In this document: piece after piece, positions 37,233-46,273 of the stretch
Numbering within the stretch: position 1 is the stretch's first letter
How the letters are laid out: each line of letters opens with the position of its first letter
Origin: Mesorhizobium sp.
Lineage (GTDB): Bacteria; Pseudomonadota; Alphaproteobacteria; Rhizobiales; Rhizobiaceae
Assembly (NCBI RefSeq): GCF_004962245.1
Contig: NZ_SUHQ01000008.1
Span: forward strand, 124,001 to 188,000
Length of the DNA stretch: 64,000 bases
Direction of reading: 5' to 3'
Program-made: the position numbers and the translations under genes
The notes under the pieces: model-generated
Told to the model about the DNA's origin: nothing
Seen by the model: only the letters and a program-made list of their open reading frames with translations
Database searches by the model: none

Positions 37233-38159
37233 TCAGGCTTGCGGGCGCGCCTCCGCCGGGATCGCCACCGGAGGCAGGATTTCCGGCTCCAGCGGTTTTT
37301 GCTCTTCCGGCAGCTTGAGCAGCATTTTCAGGAGCCGCGCGATCGTCTGGCGCATCTCCAGTCGCGAGACCACCATATCGACCATGCCGTGCTCCATCAG
37401 ATATTCGGAGCGCTGGAAGCCGTCGGGCAGTTTTTCCCTGATGGTCTGCTCGATGACGCGCGGCCCGGCAAAGCCGATCAGCGCGCCGGGTTCAGCGATG
37501 TGCACGTCGCCCAGCATGGCATAGGAGGCGGTGACGCCGCCGGTGGTCGGGTTGGTCAGAACGACGATATAGGGGAGGCCGGCCTCCTTCAGCCGATCGA
37601 CGCCCACCGTGGTTCTCGGCAATTGCATGAGCGACAGGATGCCTTCCTGCATGCGGGCGCCGCCGGAGGCCGCGAACAGGACCAGCGGCCGTTTGCGCTG
37701 CAGAGCGACCTCGAAGCCACGAACGATGGCGTCGCCGGCGGCCATGCCGAGCGAACCACCCATGAAGGCGAAGTCCTGCACGGTCACCACCACCGGTAAG
37801 CCTTCGACGGTGCCCAGCGCATTGATGATCGCGTCCTCCAGCCCGGTCTTGGCCTTGGCGTCCTTCAGCCTGTCGGTGTAGCGCTTCTCGTCACGGAACT
37901 TCAGTGGATCCTGCACGACCCTGGGGTTTTCGAGCGTCTCGTATTTGCCGTCGTCGAAGAAGAATTTCAGCCGCTCCTTGGCCGAGATCTTCATGTGATG
38001 GCCCGAAGACGGGATGACGAACTGGTTCTGCTCCAGATCCTTGTGGAAGACCATCTCGCCGGTCTCGGGATCCTTGATCCAGAGATTCTCAGGCATGTCG
38101 GTGCGCCGGCCGAGCATCGAATTGATCTTCGGGCGAACGTAGTTGGTGATCCAGTTCAT
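37233..38159 (-). CDS. accD: Acetyl-CoA carboxylase, carboxyltransferase beta subunit, without zinc-ribbon cysteines
   Basis: Beta subunit of the carboxyltransferase that makes malonyl-CoA for fatty acid synthesis. 308 aa. Crotonase-like core is intact: [25 protein letters not shown] and [12 protein letters not shown]. In E. coli the N-terminus has a CxxC...CxxC zinc ribbon; here those places read WIKDPETGE and VIPSSGHH, with no cysteine. Loss of the ribbon appears shared by rhizobial AccD proteins from memory. Start at 38159 ([10 protein letters not shown]) from homology. 47 nt after trpA. Confidence 0.95.
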   Translation of the reverse strand: MNWITNYVRPKINSMLGRRTDMPENLWIKDPETGEMVFHKDLEQNQFVIPSSGHHMKISAKERLKFFFDDGKYETLENPRVVQDPLKFRDEKRYTDRLKDAKAKTGLEDAIINALGTVEGLPVVVTVQDFAFMGGSLGMAAGDAIVRGFEVALQRKRPLVLFAASGGARMQEGILSLMQLPRTTVGVDRLKEAGLPYIVVLTNPTTGGVTASYAMLGDVHIAEPGALIGFAGPRVIEQTIREKLPDGFQRSEYLMEHGMVDMVVSRLEMRQTIARLLKMLLKLPEEQKPLEPEILPPVAIPAEARPQA

Positions 38160-38206
38160 CGCTTCGGCTCCTGTCCTGACGAAGAGGTAGGAAAGACGTA
38201 GGAAGA

Positions 38207-39046
38207 CTATTCGGCGGCAGCAAGGCGAGCCGCGCGCACGCCTTGCGAAAGCCCGCTGACCAATGTGGCGACCGCCTCGGCCGGGTCGGCGGTCTTTTCG
38301 CCCTTCGGCCCCAGAACATTGGCGACCGCATTGACGATCGCAGTGCCGACGACGACGCCGTCGGCATTGGCGCCGATCACCCGGGCCTGCTCGGCGGTCT
38401 TGACGCCGAAGCCGACACAGACCGGCAGGTCGGTATGGCTCTTGATGCGCCCGACCGCCGCCGCCACCTTGCCGGTGTCGGCCAGCGCCGACCCGGTGAT
38501 GCCGGTCATCGACACGTAGTAGACGAAGCCCGACGTGTTCTGCAGCACCTTGGGCAGGCGCTTGTCGTCGGTGGTCGGCGTCGCCAGCCGGATGAAATTG
38601 ATGCCGGCCTTCAGCGCCGGGATGCAAAGCTCCTCATCCATTTCCGGCGGCAGATCGACGACGATCAGCCCGTCGATGCCGCTGGCCAGCGCATCCCTCA
38701 GGAAGCGGTCGACACCGTAGATGTAGATCGGGTTGTAGTAGCCCATCAAAACGATTGGCGTCTCATTGTCGCCGGCGCGGAATTCCGACGCCATCCTCAG
38801 CGTCTTGACCAGCGTCTGGCCGCCTTTCAGCGCGCGCAGGCCGGCCGCCTGGATCGCAGGGCCGTCGGCCATCGGATCGGAAAACGGCATGCCAAGCTCG
38901 ATGATGTCGCTGCCGGCGCCGGGCAGTGCCTTCATGATCGACAGGGAGGTGTCGTAGTCCGGGTCGCCGCCCATGAAATAGGTGACGAGCGCCGGGCGCC
39001 CTTCGGCCTTCAGCTTGGCCATGCGGCGGTCGATGCGGGTGGTCAT
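38207..39046 (-). CDS. trpA: Tryptophan synthase alpha chain
   Basis: Cleaves indole-3-glycerol phosphate, passing indole to TrpB. 279 aa. Catalytic Glu50 ([12 protein letters not shown]) and Asp61 (MADGPAIQ) are present, as is the glycerol-phosphate loop near [11 protein letters not shown]. Two bases separate it from trpB, so the two are coupled. Confidence 0.97.
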   Translation of the reverse strand: MTTRIDRRMAKLKAEGRPALVTYFMGGDPDYDTSLSIMKALPGAGSDIIELGMPFSDPMADGPAIQAAGLRALKGGQTLVKTLRMASEFRAGDNETPIVLMGYYNPIYIYGVDRFLRDALASGIDGLIVVDLPPEMDEELCIPALKAGINFIRLATPTTDDKRLPKVLQNTSGFVYYVSMTGITGSALADTGKVAAAVGRIKSHTDLPVCVGFGVKTAEQARVIGANADGVVVGTAIVNAVANVLGPKGEKTADPAEAVATLVSGLSQGVRAARLAAAE

Positions 39047-39048
39047 GA

Positions 39049-40299
39049 TCAGATCTCCATGCCCAGCATATTGGCCACCGTATGCACGTCCTTGTCGCCG
39101 CGGCCGGACAGGTTGACGATGACGATCTGGTCCTTGTCCATGGCGGGCACGATCTTAACCGCATGCGCGATGGCATGGGCGGATTCGAGCGCCGGAATGA
39201 TGCCTTCGACGCGGGTCGTCAGCTTGAATGCCTCCAGCGCCTCGTCGTCGAGAACAGGCACGTATTCGACGCGGCCCGAGTCGCGCAGCCAGGAGTGCTC
39301 CGGCCCGACGCCCGGATAATCGAGGCCGGCTGAGATCGAGTGCCCGTCCATGATCTGCCCGTCGGCATCCTGCAGCAGATAGGTGCGGTTGCCATGCAGC
39401 ACGCCGGGCGCGCCGGCGTTCATCGAGGCGCAATGCTCGATGCCGTCGAGACCGCGGCCGCCGGCCTCGATGCCGATGATGCGAACGTCCTTGTCGTCGA
39501 GGAAGGGATGGAACAGGCCGATGGCGTTGGAACCGCCGCCGACACAAGCGATGATGGTGTCCGGCAGCCGGCCTTCCTGTTCGAGAATCTGGGCGCGCGC
39601 CTCGGTGCCGATCACCGACTGGAAGTCGCGCACCAGCTCCGGATAGGGATGCGGGCCGGCGGCGGTGCCGATCAAATAATAGGTGTCCTCGACATTGGTC
39701 ACCCAGTCGCGCAGCGCCTCGTTCATGGCGTCCTTCAGCGTGCCGTGGCCGGCGGTCACCGGCCGCACCTCGGCGCCGAGCAGCTTCATGCGGAAGACAT
39801 TGGGGCTTTGCCGGGCGACGTCGGTGGCGCCCATGTAGACGACACAGGGAAAGCCGAAACGCGCGGCCACCGTGGCGGAAGCGACACCATGCTGGCCGGC
39901 ACCGGTCTCGGCGATGATGCGCTTCTTGCCCATGCGCTTGGCCAGCAGGATCTGGCCGAGGCAGTTGTTGATCTTGTGCGAGCCGGTGTGGTTCAGATCC
40001 TCGCGCTTGAAATAGACTTTCGCGCCACCGCCGAGGCCTTTCGCCGAGGAAACCTCACGAAGATGCCTGGTCAGGCCTTCGGCAAAGTAAAGCTTCGACG
40101 GCCGGCCGGCATAGTGGGTCGAGAGGTCCGTCAGCTCGGCCTTGAAATCCGGGTCGTCCTTGACCTCGTTCCAGTGCCGTTCGAGGTCGAGGATCAGCGG
40201 CATCAGCGTCTCGGCGACGAAGCGGCCGCCAAAGATGCCGAACATGCCCTGTTCGTCGGGTCCGGTGCGGAAGGAATTGGGTATCGCCGGCTTGTCCAT
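39049..40299 (-). CDS. trpB: Tryptophan synthase beta chain
   Basis: PLP enzyme joining indole and serine. 416 aa. Lys109 in [11 protein letters not shown] binds PLP, the loop ETGAGQHG is present, and [10 protein letters not shown] holds the cofactor phosphate. TrpB1 type, the form that pairs with TrpA. 30 nt after trpF. Confidence 0.98.
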   Translation of the reverse strand: MDKPAIPNSFRTGPDEQGMFGIFGGRFVAETLMPLILDLERHWNEVKDDPDFKAELTDLSTHYAGRPSKLYFAEGLTRHLREVSSAKGLGGGAKVYFKREDLNHTGSHKINNCLGQILLAKRMGKKRIIAETGAGQHGVASATVAARFGFPCVVYMGATDVARQSPNVFRMKLLGAEVRPVTAGHGTLKDAMNEALRDWVTNVEDTYYLIGTAAGPHPYPELVRDFQSVIGTEARAQILEQEGRLPDTIIACVGGGSNAIGLFHPFLDDKDVRIIGIEAGGRGLDGIEHCASMNAGAPGVLHGNRTYLLQDADGQIMDGHSISAGLDYPGVGPEHSWLRDSGRVEYVPVLDDEALEAFKLTTRVEGIIPALESAHAIAHAVKIVPAMDKDQIVIVNLSGRGDKDVHTVANMLGMEI

Positions 40300-40329
40300 C
40301 GCCGATCTCCTGGCTTGTAGTTGGAGCGG

Positions 40330-40989
40330 TCAGGCGGCGCGGTTGTCGCGTGCTGCCCTGACGGCCCGGAAAAACTGTTCGATCAGCGCCGGGTCCTTGA
40401 CGCCCGGCGCGCTTTCCACGCCCGAGGAGATGTCTATTCCGGGCGGGTTGGCAAGCCGAAGGGCATCGCCGATGTTGGCGGCGTTGAGCCCACCGGAAAG
40501 CATGTAATCGACGCCTGCGTCAAGGCCGGCCAGAACGCGCCAGTCGAAGGCAATGCCGTTGCCGCCCGGCAGTTCCGAACCCTTCGGCGGCTTGGCGTCG
40601 AACAGGAAACGGTCGGCAATGCCGACGAAGGGTTTTATCCGCTCCAGATCGGCAGCCGCGCTGACGGCCAGCGCCTTCATCACCGGCAGGCCATGGCGGG
40701 CCTTGACCTCGGCCACCCGCTCCGGCGTTTCCGAACCATGCAGCTGCAGCATGTCGGGCTGCATTTTTTCGACGATCTCGTCCAGGAAGGCATCGCCGGC
40801 ATCGACCGTCACGGCGACCGCCTTGGCCTTGCCAATTGCCGCTTCACGCAAGCGGCGGGCTTGCGCCGGCTCGACATAGCGCGGGCTTTTGGCGAAAAAA
40901 ATGAAGCCGACATGGCTGGCGCCGCCGGCCAATGCCGCAGCCAATGCCTTGTCGGTCTTCAATCCGCATATCTTGATGTCGAGCGCCAT
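40330..40989 (-). CDS. trpF: Phosphoribosylanthranilate isomerase
   Basis: Isomerises PRA to CdRP in tryptophan synthesis. 219 aa. Catalytic Cys7 in LDIKICGLKT and Asp near VTVDAGD (general acid/base pair) are visible; LQLHGSET and MLSGGLNAANI are family blocks. ATG at 40989 chosen; nine upstream in-frame codons do not fit. First gene of trpFBA-accD-folC; a divergent small gene starts 111 nt away. Confidence 0.96.
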   Translation of the reverse strand: MALDIKICGLKTDKALAAALAGGASHVGFIFFAKSPRYVEPAQARRLREAAIGKAKAVAVTVDAGDAFLDEIVEKMQPDMLQLHGSETPERVAEVKARHGLPVMKALAVSAAADLERIKPFVGIADRFLFDAKPPKGSELPGGNGIAFDWRVLAGLDAGVDYMLSGGLNAANIGDALRLANPPGIDISSGVESAPGVKDPALIEQFFRAVRAARDNRAA

Positions 40990-41100
40990 GACGCGGGGAT
41001 TGGCACGAAACGGCAAAAGAGTCGAGAAAAAGCATCCTGTTTGCCGCCAACGCGGAACGCGCTACCTTACTTCAGATAGTACAGGCGGGAGCAAACAAGC

Positions 41101-41319
41101 ATGGCAGACGAAACCGTCGCCCAACTCAGGCAAAAGATCGCGCAGGCCCGCGAGGTCATCGTTCATCTGATGGACAAGGCCGCCTTCAACGGCGCCGAGG
41201 CGCAGCGCGCGCTCGACTATTTCGACAGCGACGCCTTCGAGGAGAACTTCTTACCATGGCCGCGCCATGCCGATGAAGGCTTGCGGCCGGAGGAGCTCAA
41301 CGCTGCCAATGACGATTGA
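41101..41319 (+). CDS. Small conserved-type hypothetical protein, 72 aa
   Basis: I do not recognise a named family. The product is acidic and mostly helical: a leading helix (ETVAQLRQKIAQAREVIVHLM), then ALDYFDSDAFEENFLPWPRH and an acidic end. No signal peptide, membrane segment or metal motif. The reading frame has typical codon use, an ATG at 41101 with a purine-rich GGGAGCA stretch upstream, and fills the gap between divergent trpF and the convergent metallopeptidase, so it looks real. Confidence 0.65.
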   Translation: MADETVAQLRQKIAQAREVIVHLMDKAAFNGAEAQRALDYFDSDAFEENFLPWPRHADEGLRPEELNAANDD

Positions 41320-41328
41320 GCGGCCGTC

Positions 41329-42087
41329 CTACTCGAACATGATCGCCTGCAGCGCGCCGCCATTGCGCTTGAGCCAGTCCTTGCAGCGCTCGGTGTCGGG
41401 GCAGAGCTGCTCGCACAATTTCCAGAATTTCGGGCCGTGGTTCATCTCCTTGAGATGCGCCACCTCATGCGCGACGAGGTAGTTTATGACAGGTGCCGGC
41501 GCCATCATGATGCGCCAGGAGAAGGACAGATTGCCGTCGGAGGTGCACGATCCCCAGCGGCTCGACGTGTCCTTGAAGCGGATCGCCTTGGCGCGCTTGC
41601 CAACCGCCCCGGCGTGCTTGATCACCAGCGCCTCGATCTCGCGCTTGGCTTCGCGCTTGAGGAAATCGGCGATGCGGCGCGGCAGATGCACGCGATCGCC
41701 ATGCACGATCATCAGCGGGCCGCGCTCGTCGCGCGACAGCGTGACGGTGCCGCGTTTGGAAGGTTCGTGAACGATGCGATGCGGCACGCCGCGCACCGGT
41801 ATCTTGATGCCGGGCCGCACCTGCGGCCGGTTCGGCACCTTGGCCAGTCGCTGCTCCAGCCAGTCCTGATGGCGGTCCAGGAATTTTTCCACCTCTCCCC
41901 GGCGCAAGCCCGGCGGCACGGTGATGCGCAAGCCGCGGCCGCCGGAATCGATGCGCAGCGTCAGGCGGCGCGCCCGGTCGCTCTCGACGATCTTGAGCGG
42001 CAGCGTGCGACCGGCGACACAATGCTCTCGCTCCACGACTGGGGCGGGCCTGGGTTTGGTCAGGTTGCGGAAGAAGCCGAATGACAT
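41329..42087 (-). CDS. YgjP-like (DUF45/M48-type) zinc metallopeptidase
   Basis: 252 aa. The gluzincin motif HEVAH sits in YLVAHEVAHLKEMNHGPKFW, with a conserved DTSSRWGSCTSDGNLSFSWR block before it, as in the DUF45/YgjP family (WLM/SprT-like minigluzincins). No signal peptide or transmembrane segment, so probably cytosolic. Substrate unknown; relatives have been linked to protein-DNA crosslink repair in other lineages, which is only a suggestion here. Confidence 0.85.
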   Translation of the reverse strand: MSFGFFRNLTKPRPAPVVEREHCVAGRTLPLKIVESDRARRLTLRIDSGGRGLRITVPPGLRRGEVEKFLDRHQDWLEQRLAKVPNRPQVRPGIKIPVRGVPHRIVHEPSKRGTVTLSRDERGPLMIVHGDRVHLPRRIADFLKREAKREIEALVIKHAGAVGKRAKAIRFKDTSSRWGSCTSDGNLSFSWRIMMAPAPVINYLVAHEVAHLKEMNHGPKFWKLCEQLCPDTERCKDWLKRNGGALQAIMFE

Positions 42088-42122
42088 GGCGGGACGATAC
42101 GCGATTCGAGGAAAACGAATAG

Positions 42123-42160
42123 AACAAAAAAGAAACGGCGCCGCTGACGCGACGCCGTTT
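42123..42160 (-). terminator. Terminator downstream of the DUF2852 gene
   Basis: AAACGGCG (42133-42140) pairs with CGCCGTTT (42153-42160); the plus-strand A-run at 42124-42135 gives a U-tract on minus-strand RNA. A shorter T-run follows on the plus strand, so it may work both ways. Confidence 0.75.
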
Positions 42161-42185
42161 TTGATTATTTATCGGGGCAAGGCTT

Positions 42186-42674
42186 TTACTCGTCCAACAG
42201 GCCTGGCGTGGATTTGCCGCTGCGTTTGCCGGTCGCCGTCGAGCCGGTCGATCCGCCGGTTGTGGGCGAGGTCGACTTGTTGCGGTTCGCCATGAAGCGG
42301 TCGAACTCTTCCTGGTCCTTGGCGCGGCGCAACTCCCTGGCATATTCGTCGAACTCGCTCAGCATCTCGTCGAGCTTGCGGCGCTCTTCATTGAGCCGCT
42401 CGAGTTCCTTTTCGCGCCAGTCGTCGAAAGCGACATTGCCGGTGCGGGCGGAGCCGTGGCCCCAGCGAGCCGCCTTGTCGGAACCGCGGCGGCAGCCAGC
42501 GAAGATGCCGTCGGTCGCGCGGTTGACGTCGCGCTTGAAGCCGTCAAGCCGGTCGCCCCAGATGATGTAGGCGAGCATGGCGAGGCCGAGCGGCCAGAAC
42601 ACCATGAAGCCGATCACCATCAGTGCGATGGTCGCCGGCGTCCAGGCCGGACGGATCAATGCAGATGTGTTCAT
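42186..42674 (-). CDS. DUF2852 domain-containing membrane-anchored protein
   Basis: 162 aa. One strong transmembrane helix near the N-terminus (IALMVIGFMVFWPLGLAMLAYI in part, residues 16-38), then GDRLDGFKRDV, a Gly-rich linker, a charged coiled-coil (about 83-122, ELERLNEERRKLDEML) and a Ser/Thr/Gly-rich disordered tail. DUF2852 is an alphaproteobacterial family of unknown function. Its own terminator follows, and 242 nt without genes separate it from the regulator gene, so it is a single-gene unit. Confidence 0.82.
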   Translation of the reverse strand: MNTSALIRPAWTPATIALMVIGFMVFWPLGLAMLAYIIWGDRLDGFKRDVNRATDGIFAGCRRGSDKAARWGHGSARTGNVAFDDWREKELERLNEERRKLDEMLSEFDEYARELRRAKDQEEFDRFMANRNKSTSPTTGGSTGSTATGKRSGKSTPGLLDE

Positions 42675-42916
42675 TTTCTCCCAATCCTTCAGTTGGAGAC
42701 AGCCAATCTCGGCTGCGTGGAATCGAAATGGGAAGGGAAAAACGGCGATTCAAGACAATGTCGGCCAAAACCGGACAAGCGGCTGAAATGATTATCGCTT
42801 TTTGAGGGTTTCGAGGAAAAGCACGACCAGGCCGGCAGGCAAGGTGGCGTTGCCGCCGACGGTTCTGCAGCGAATACCCGGCGCCGGTGCAATGGCTGAT
42901 GCTTCGGATGCCCATT

Positions 42917-43381
42917 TCAAAAATCCAGAGGTGCGTTATCGACGACCTCTTTCATCACGAAGAACGTTCTCGTCTGGCGAACGCCGGGCAGTGCGATCAA
43001 CTGGTCCCCATGAATTCGGTTGAAATCCGCCATGTCACCAACCCTGATCTTCAGAAAATAATCGAAGTCGCCTGCCACCAGATGGCAGTCGAGGATGAAT
43101 TTCAGTTTGGCGACGGCCTTTTCGAAGTCCGCGAAACTCTCCGGGGTCGAGCGGTCGAGGACGACGCCAACCATCACCAGCGCGCCTCTGTCGACCTTCT
43201 GCGGTGTCACCACCGCCCTGACATGGCTGATATAGCCTTCATCGAACAAGCGTTGCGTGCGACGGTGGCATGTCGCCGGGCTGACAGCGACCGACTGCGC
43301 CAGCTCTGCATTGGTCAGTCGCCCATTGCCCTGAAGCAAGCGCAACATTTTCAGATCGATCCGGTCGAGATGTGCGTGCAT
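42917..43381 (-). CDS. acdR: Lrp/AsnC-family regulator, probable ACC deaminase activator AcdR
   Basis: 154 aa. N-terminal helix-turn-helix (about 5-55; IDLKMLRLLQGNGRLTNAELAQ and SPATCHRR) and C-terminal RAM ligand domain (about 70-145). Divergent from acdS with a 171-bp gap. In Pseudomonas, Rhizobium leguminosarum and Azospirillum an Lrp-type AcdR is divergent from acdS and responds to ACC; the same arrangement here is the basis for the name. ATG at 43381 (MHAHLDRIDL) chosen by family alignment; upstream in-frame codons to 43420 do not fit. Confidence 0.8.
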   Translation of the reverse strand: MHAHLDRIDLKMLRLLQGNGRLTNAELAQSVAVSPATCHRRTQRLFDEGYISHVRAVVTPQKVDRGALVMVGVVLDRSTPESFADFEKAVAKLKFILDCHLVAGDFDYFLKIRVGDMADFNRIHGDQLIALPGVRQTRTFFVMKEVVDNAPLDF

Positions 43382-43552
43382 GGAAGATTCTTCCGATATT
43401 TGAAGCATAGATCGAAGCAATATAACATTTCAACGCCATTGGGCGATATCTTGGATATTTTAGGCTCGATCTTTGAGAGCACCTTTCAAGGCAAAGGTGA
43501 TAGCCTTTATCGCATCACACCGCAGTGAATTGGAACAAGGGAGGGCATTCTC

Positions 43553-44566
43553 ATGCTCGAGAAATTCGAACGCTATCCGCTCACCTTCGGACCGACCCAT
43601 ATCGAGAAACTGGAGCGGCTCGGCGCTCATCTCGGCGGGAAGGTCGATCTCTATGTCAAGCGGGAGGATTGCAATTCCGGCCTCGCCTTCGGCGGCAACA
43701 AACTGCGCAAGCTCGAATACATCGTCCCGGACGCGATCGCCTCAAACGCCGACACGCTGGTGTCGATCGGCGGCGTTCAATCCAACCATACGCGCATGGT
43801 GGCGGCCGTCGCGGCGAAGATCGGCATGAAATGCCGCCTCGTGCAGGAAAGCTGGGTACCCCATGAGGACGCCGTCTACGATCGCGTCGGCAACATCCTT
43901 TTGAGCCGGATCATGGGCGCGGATGTCCAGATGGTCGATGAGGGCTTCGATATCGGTATCAGGGAAAGCTGGGAACAGGCGATCGCGGATGTGAAGGCCA
44001 AGGGTGGCAAGCCCTATCCGATTCCGGCTGGGGCTTCGGTGCATAAGTATGGCGGCCTGGGCTATGTCGGCTTCGCCGAGGAGGTGCGCGCGCAGGAGAA
44101 GGAGCTCGGCTTTGCCTTCGACTACATCGTCGTTTGTACCGTCACCGGCTCGACTCACGCTGGCATGCTGGTCGGCTTCGCCAAGGACGGCCGCGAGCGC
44201 AAGGTGATCGGCATCGACGCATCTGGCACCCCGGCGCAGACCAGGGCGCAAGTGCTCAAGATCGCGCAGAACACCGCGACGCTGGTCGAACTCGGTAAGG
44301 AGCTCGATGAGGACGATGTCGTTCTGATCGAGGATTATGCCTACCCGGTCTACGGCGTCCCCTCGCAGGAGACGAAGGAGGCGATCCGTCTCTGCGCGCG
44401 CCTTGAAGGCATGATCACGGATCCGGTCTATGAGGGAAAATCCATGCAGGGCATGATCGATCTCGTGAAGAAGGGTTATTTCCCCAAGGGATCGAAGGTG
44501 CTCTACGCCCACCTCGGCGGTGCTCCAGCCCTCAACGGATATGCCTACACATTCCGCAACGGCTGA
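43553..44566 (+). CDS. acdS: 1-aminocyclopropane-1-carboxylate (ACC) deaminase
   Basis: PLP enzyme that breaks the plant ethylene precursor ACC to alpha-ketobutyrate and ammonia, lowering root ethylene. 337 aa. PLP Lys50 lies in [11 protein letters not shown]. The residues that separate true ACC deaminase from D-cysteine desulfhydrase are present: Tyr293-Glu294 in DPVYEGKS and Leu321 in [21 protein letters not shown] ribosome site 8 nt before the ATG. No -24/-12 sigma-54 promoter is visible, unlike symbiosis-island acdS copies controlled by NifA. Ends 2 nt from the convergent hydrolase gene. Confidence 0.95.
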   Translation: MLEKFERYPLTFGPTHIEKLERLGAHLGGKVDLYVKREDCNSGLAFGGNKLRKLEYIVPDAIASNADTLVSIGGVQSNHTRMVAAVAAKIGMKCRLVQESWVPHEDAVYDRVGNILLSRIMGADVQMVDEGFDIGIRESWEQAIADVKAKGGKPYPIPAGASVHKYGGLGYVGFAEEVRAQEKELGFAFDYIVVCTVTGSTHAGMLVGFAKDGRERKVIGIDASGTPAQTRAQVLKIAQNTATLVELGKELDEDDVVLIEDYAYPVYGVPSQETKEAIRLCARLEGMITDPVYEGKSMQGMIDLVKKGYFPKGSKVLYAHLGGAPALNGYAYTFRNG

Positions 44567-44568
44567 AT

Positions 44569-45345
44569 CTACCCCGCCTGCCGCGCCATGGCGTCGACCG
44601 CCCGCACCAGCATGTCGAGATCCTGCGGCCGCGACAGGCGGTGGTCGCCGTCGGGGATCAGCGACAGCGTGACGTCGTCGGCCGGCAGCAGGCTGACCAG
44701 TTTCAGCGCGTGGCTCGGCGGCACGTCGGCATCGGCCAGCCCCTGCAATATGTGGACGGGGCAATGGGTGTCGATCGGCCCGGTCATTGTCAGGTTGTTG
44801 CGGCCGTCCTCGATCAGCGCGCGGGTGTAGAGGTAAGGCTCGGCCGAATAGTCCGACGGCTCCTCGAAAAAACCCTTTTCGGCAAGGTCGCGCTTCTGCG
44901 CTTTGGTCAGCGCCGGCTCGACCAGCTCGGCGGTGAAATCCGGCGCCGGCGCCAGAAGCACCAGGCCGGCGATGCGGTTCTCGCCTGCCTTGTGCAATTC
45001 TTGGCGCAGTTCCTGGACCATGCGCAGCGCGATCCATGCGCCCATCGACGAACCGACCAGGATTTGCCTGCCTTGCGTGAAATGGCGGAAGACCGCGAGG
45101 CTTTGCGAAAGCCATTTCGAGATGGTGCCATCGGCAAAGGCGCCACCCGATTCGCCATGGCCGGAATAGTCGTGGCGCAGGAAGGCGCGGCCTTGCCCGC
45201 TCGCCCAGTCCGACAGCGTTTCCGCCTTGGTGCCAAGCATGTCCGACTTGTAGCCGCCGAGCCAGACAATGCCGGGTGCTGCACCCACGGCGCGCCTGAC
45301 AGCGATGCTGGTTCCGTCAACGTCGAGAAAAACCGGTTCGGTCAT
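44569..45345 (-). CDS. Alpha/beta hydrolase
   Basis: 258 aa serine hydrolase fold. Nucleophile elbow GSSMGAW, an early VWLGGYKSDM oxyanion region, RHDYSGHGES, and a late GDHRLSRPQDLD with the catalytic His. The pattern resembles esterases annotated as palmitoyl-protein thioesterase ABHD10-like; no substrate can be assigned. No signal peptide. Read away from infC, whose start is 211 nt upstream. Confidence 0.85.
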   Translation of the reverse strand: MTEPVFLDVDGTSIAVRRAVGAAPGIVWLGGYKSDMLGTKAETLSDWASGQGRAFLRHDYSGHGESGGAFADGTISKWLSQSLAVFRHFTQGRQILVGSSMGAWIALRMVQELRQELHKAGENRIAGLVLLAPAPDFTAELVEPALTKAQKRDLAEKGFFEEPSDYSAEPYLYTRALIEDGRNNLTMTGPIDTHCPVHILQGLADADVPPSHALKLVSLLPADDVTLSLIPDGDHRLSRPQDLDMLVRAVDAMARQAG

Positions 45346-45556
45346 GGCTACTCCTCACGCAGGTCTTGTGACACAACTGGCGGTTCGACGAAAAGTGGTC
45401 GGCAACTTTCTTCGTTTGGCACAAGGCTGTAGTCAGGGAACAGGGTGATTTCCTGTGAACGCTGTGCTATTGACTCCGGCCGCGCGCTCACCACATTGGC
45501 GCGTTCGCAATCTGAATTGAAATCCCTGAACGAAACGGCTCAAGGAGACCACGACC

Positions 45557-46093
45557 ATTCGCAGACCTTTCAAAGCAACGGCGCCCACCAAGGAGGGCCC
45601 GCGCTCCAATCGTGATATCCGGGTTGCCCGGGTCCAACTCATCGACGCCGAAGGCCAGAACCACGGCGATGTCTCCATCAACGACGCATTGCTGCTCGCC
45701 GAAGAGGCTGGGCTCGATCTGGTCGAGATATCGCCCAACGCGGTGCCGCCCGTCGTAAAAATCCTCGATCTCGGCAAGCTGAAATACGCCAACCAGAAGA
45801 AGGCGGCCGAGGCGCGCAAGAACCAGAAGGTCATCGAGATCAAGGAGATCAAGATGCGCCCGAACATCGACAGCCATGACTACGAGACCAAGATGAAAGC
45901 GGTCCGGCGGTTTTTCGAGGAAGGCGACAAGGTCAAGCTGACATTGCGCTTTCGCGGCCGCGAGATGGCGCATATGGAACTCGGCATGCAGCTTCTGAAC
46001 AAGGTTCGCGAGGAAGTGGCGCCCATCGCCAAGGTCGAAGCCGAACCGAAGCTCGAAGGCCGTCAGATGATGATGGTGCTGGCGCCCCGCTAA
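45557..46093 (+). CDS. infC: Translation initiation factor IF-3, ATT start codon
   Basis: Prevents premature joining of ribosomal subunits and checks the initiator tRNA. 178 aa when started at ATT 45557. That start gives RRPFKATAP then [10 protein letters not shown], the usual rhizobial N-terminus, and has AAGGAGA 10 nt before it. The first ATG in frame (45689) would remove about 44 residues, much of the N-terminal domain ([16 protein letters not shown]), so it is not the start. Rare AUU/ATT starts are the known basis of IF-3 autoregulation. The C-terminal domain begins near [18 protein letters not shown] terminator follows. Confidence 0.95.
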   Translation: MRRPFKATAPTKEGPRSNRDIRVARVQLIDAEGQNHGDVSINDALLLAEEAGLDLVEISPNAVPPVVKILDLGKLKYANQKKAAEARKNQKVIEIKEIKMRPNIDSHDYETKMKAVRRFFEEGDKVKLTLRFRGREMAHMELGMQLLNKVREEVAPIAKVEAEPKLEGRQMMMVLAPR

Positions 46094-46185
46094 AGCGTTG
46101 CGCTTGCTGCTGTGCACTTTCGGGTCGAGCCCGAGGCCAAGCTTTTGGGCGACATGCATTAAATCCGCCTGAATCCTGTTGCAAG

Positions 46186-46220
46186 GGCGTCCCGGTGATC
46201 GGCGGGGCGCCTGTTTTCTT
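46186..46220 (+). terminator. Terminator downstream of infC
   Basis: GGCGTCCCG (46186-46194) pairs with CGGGGCGCC (46203-46211), one G-U pair, 8-nt loop, followed by TGTTTTCTT. Lies about 93 nt after the infC stop and separates it from the methyltransferase gene. Confidence 0.65.
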
Positions 46221-46273
46221 GGGTCAGACGCCGCGATCGCCGGCAAAGGTTCCTCGACAATCGGATTCCCGAC

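Noticed and set aside
43382-43552. NifA/sigma-54 promoter for acdS
   Set aside because: No TGGCAC-N5-TTGC type element and no TGT-N10-ACA site in the gap.
45470-45497. Sigma-70-like promoter for infC (TTGACT, CACATT)
   Set aside because: The -35 is fair but the -10 is poor; not distinguishable from chance.
45689-46093. ATG at 45689 as the start of IF-3
   Set aside because: It would delete a conserved part of the N-terminal domain; the ATT at 45557 with a strong ribosome site restores it.
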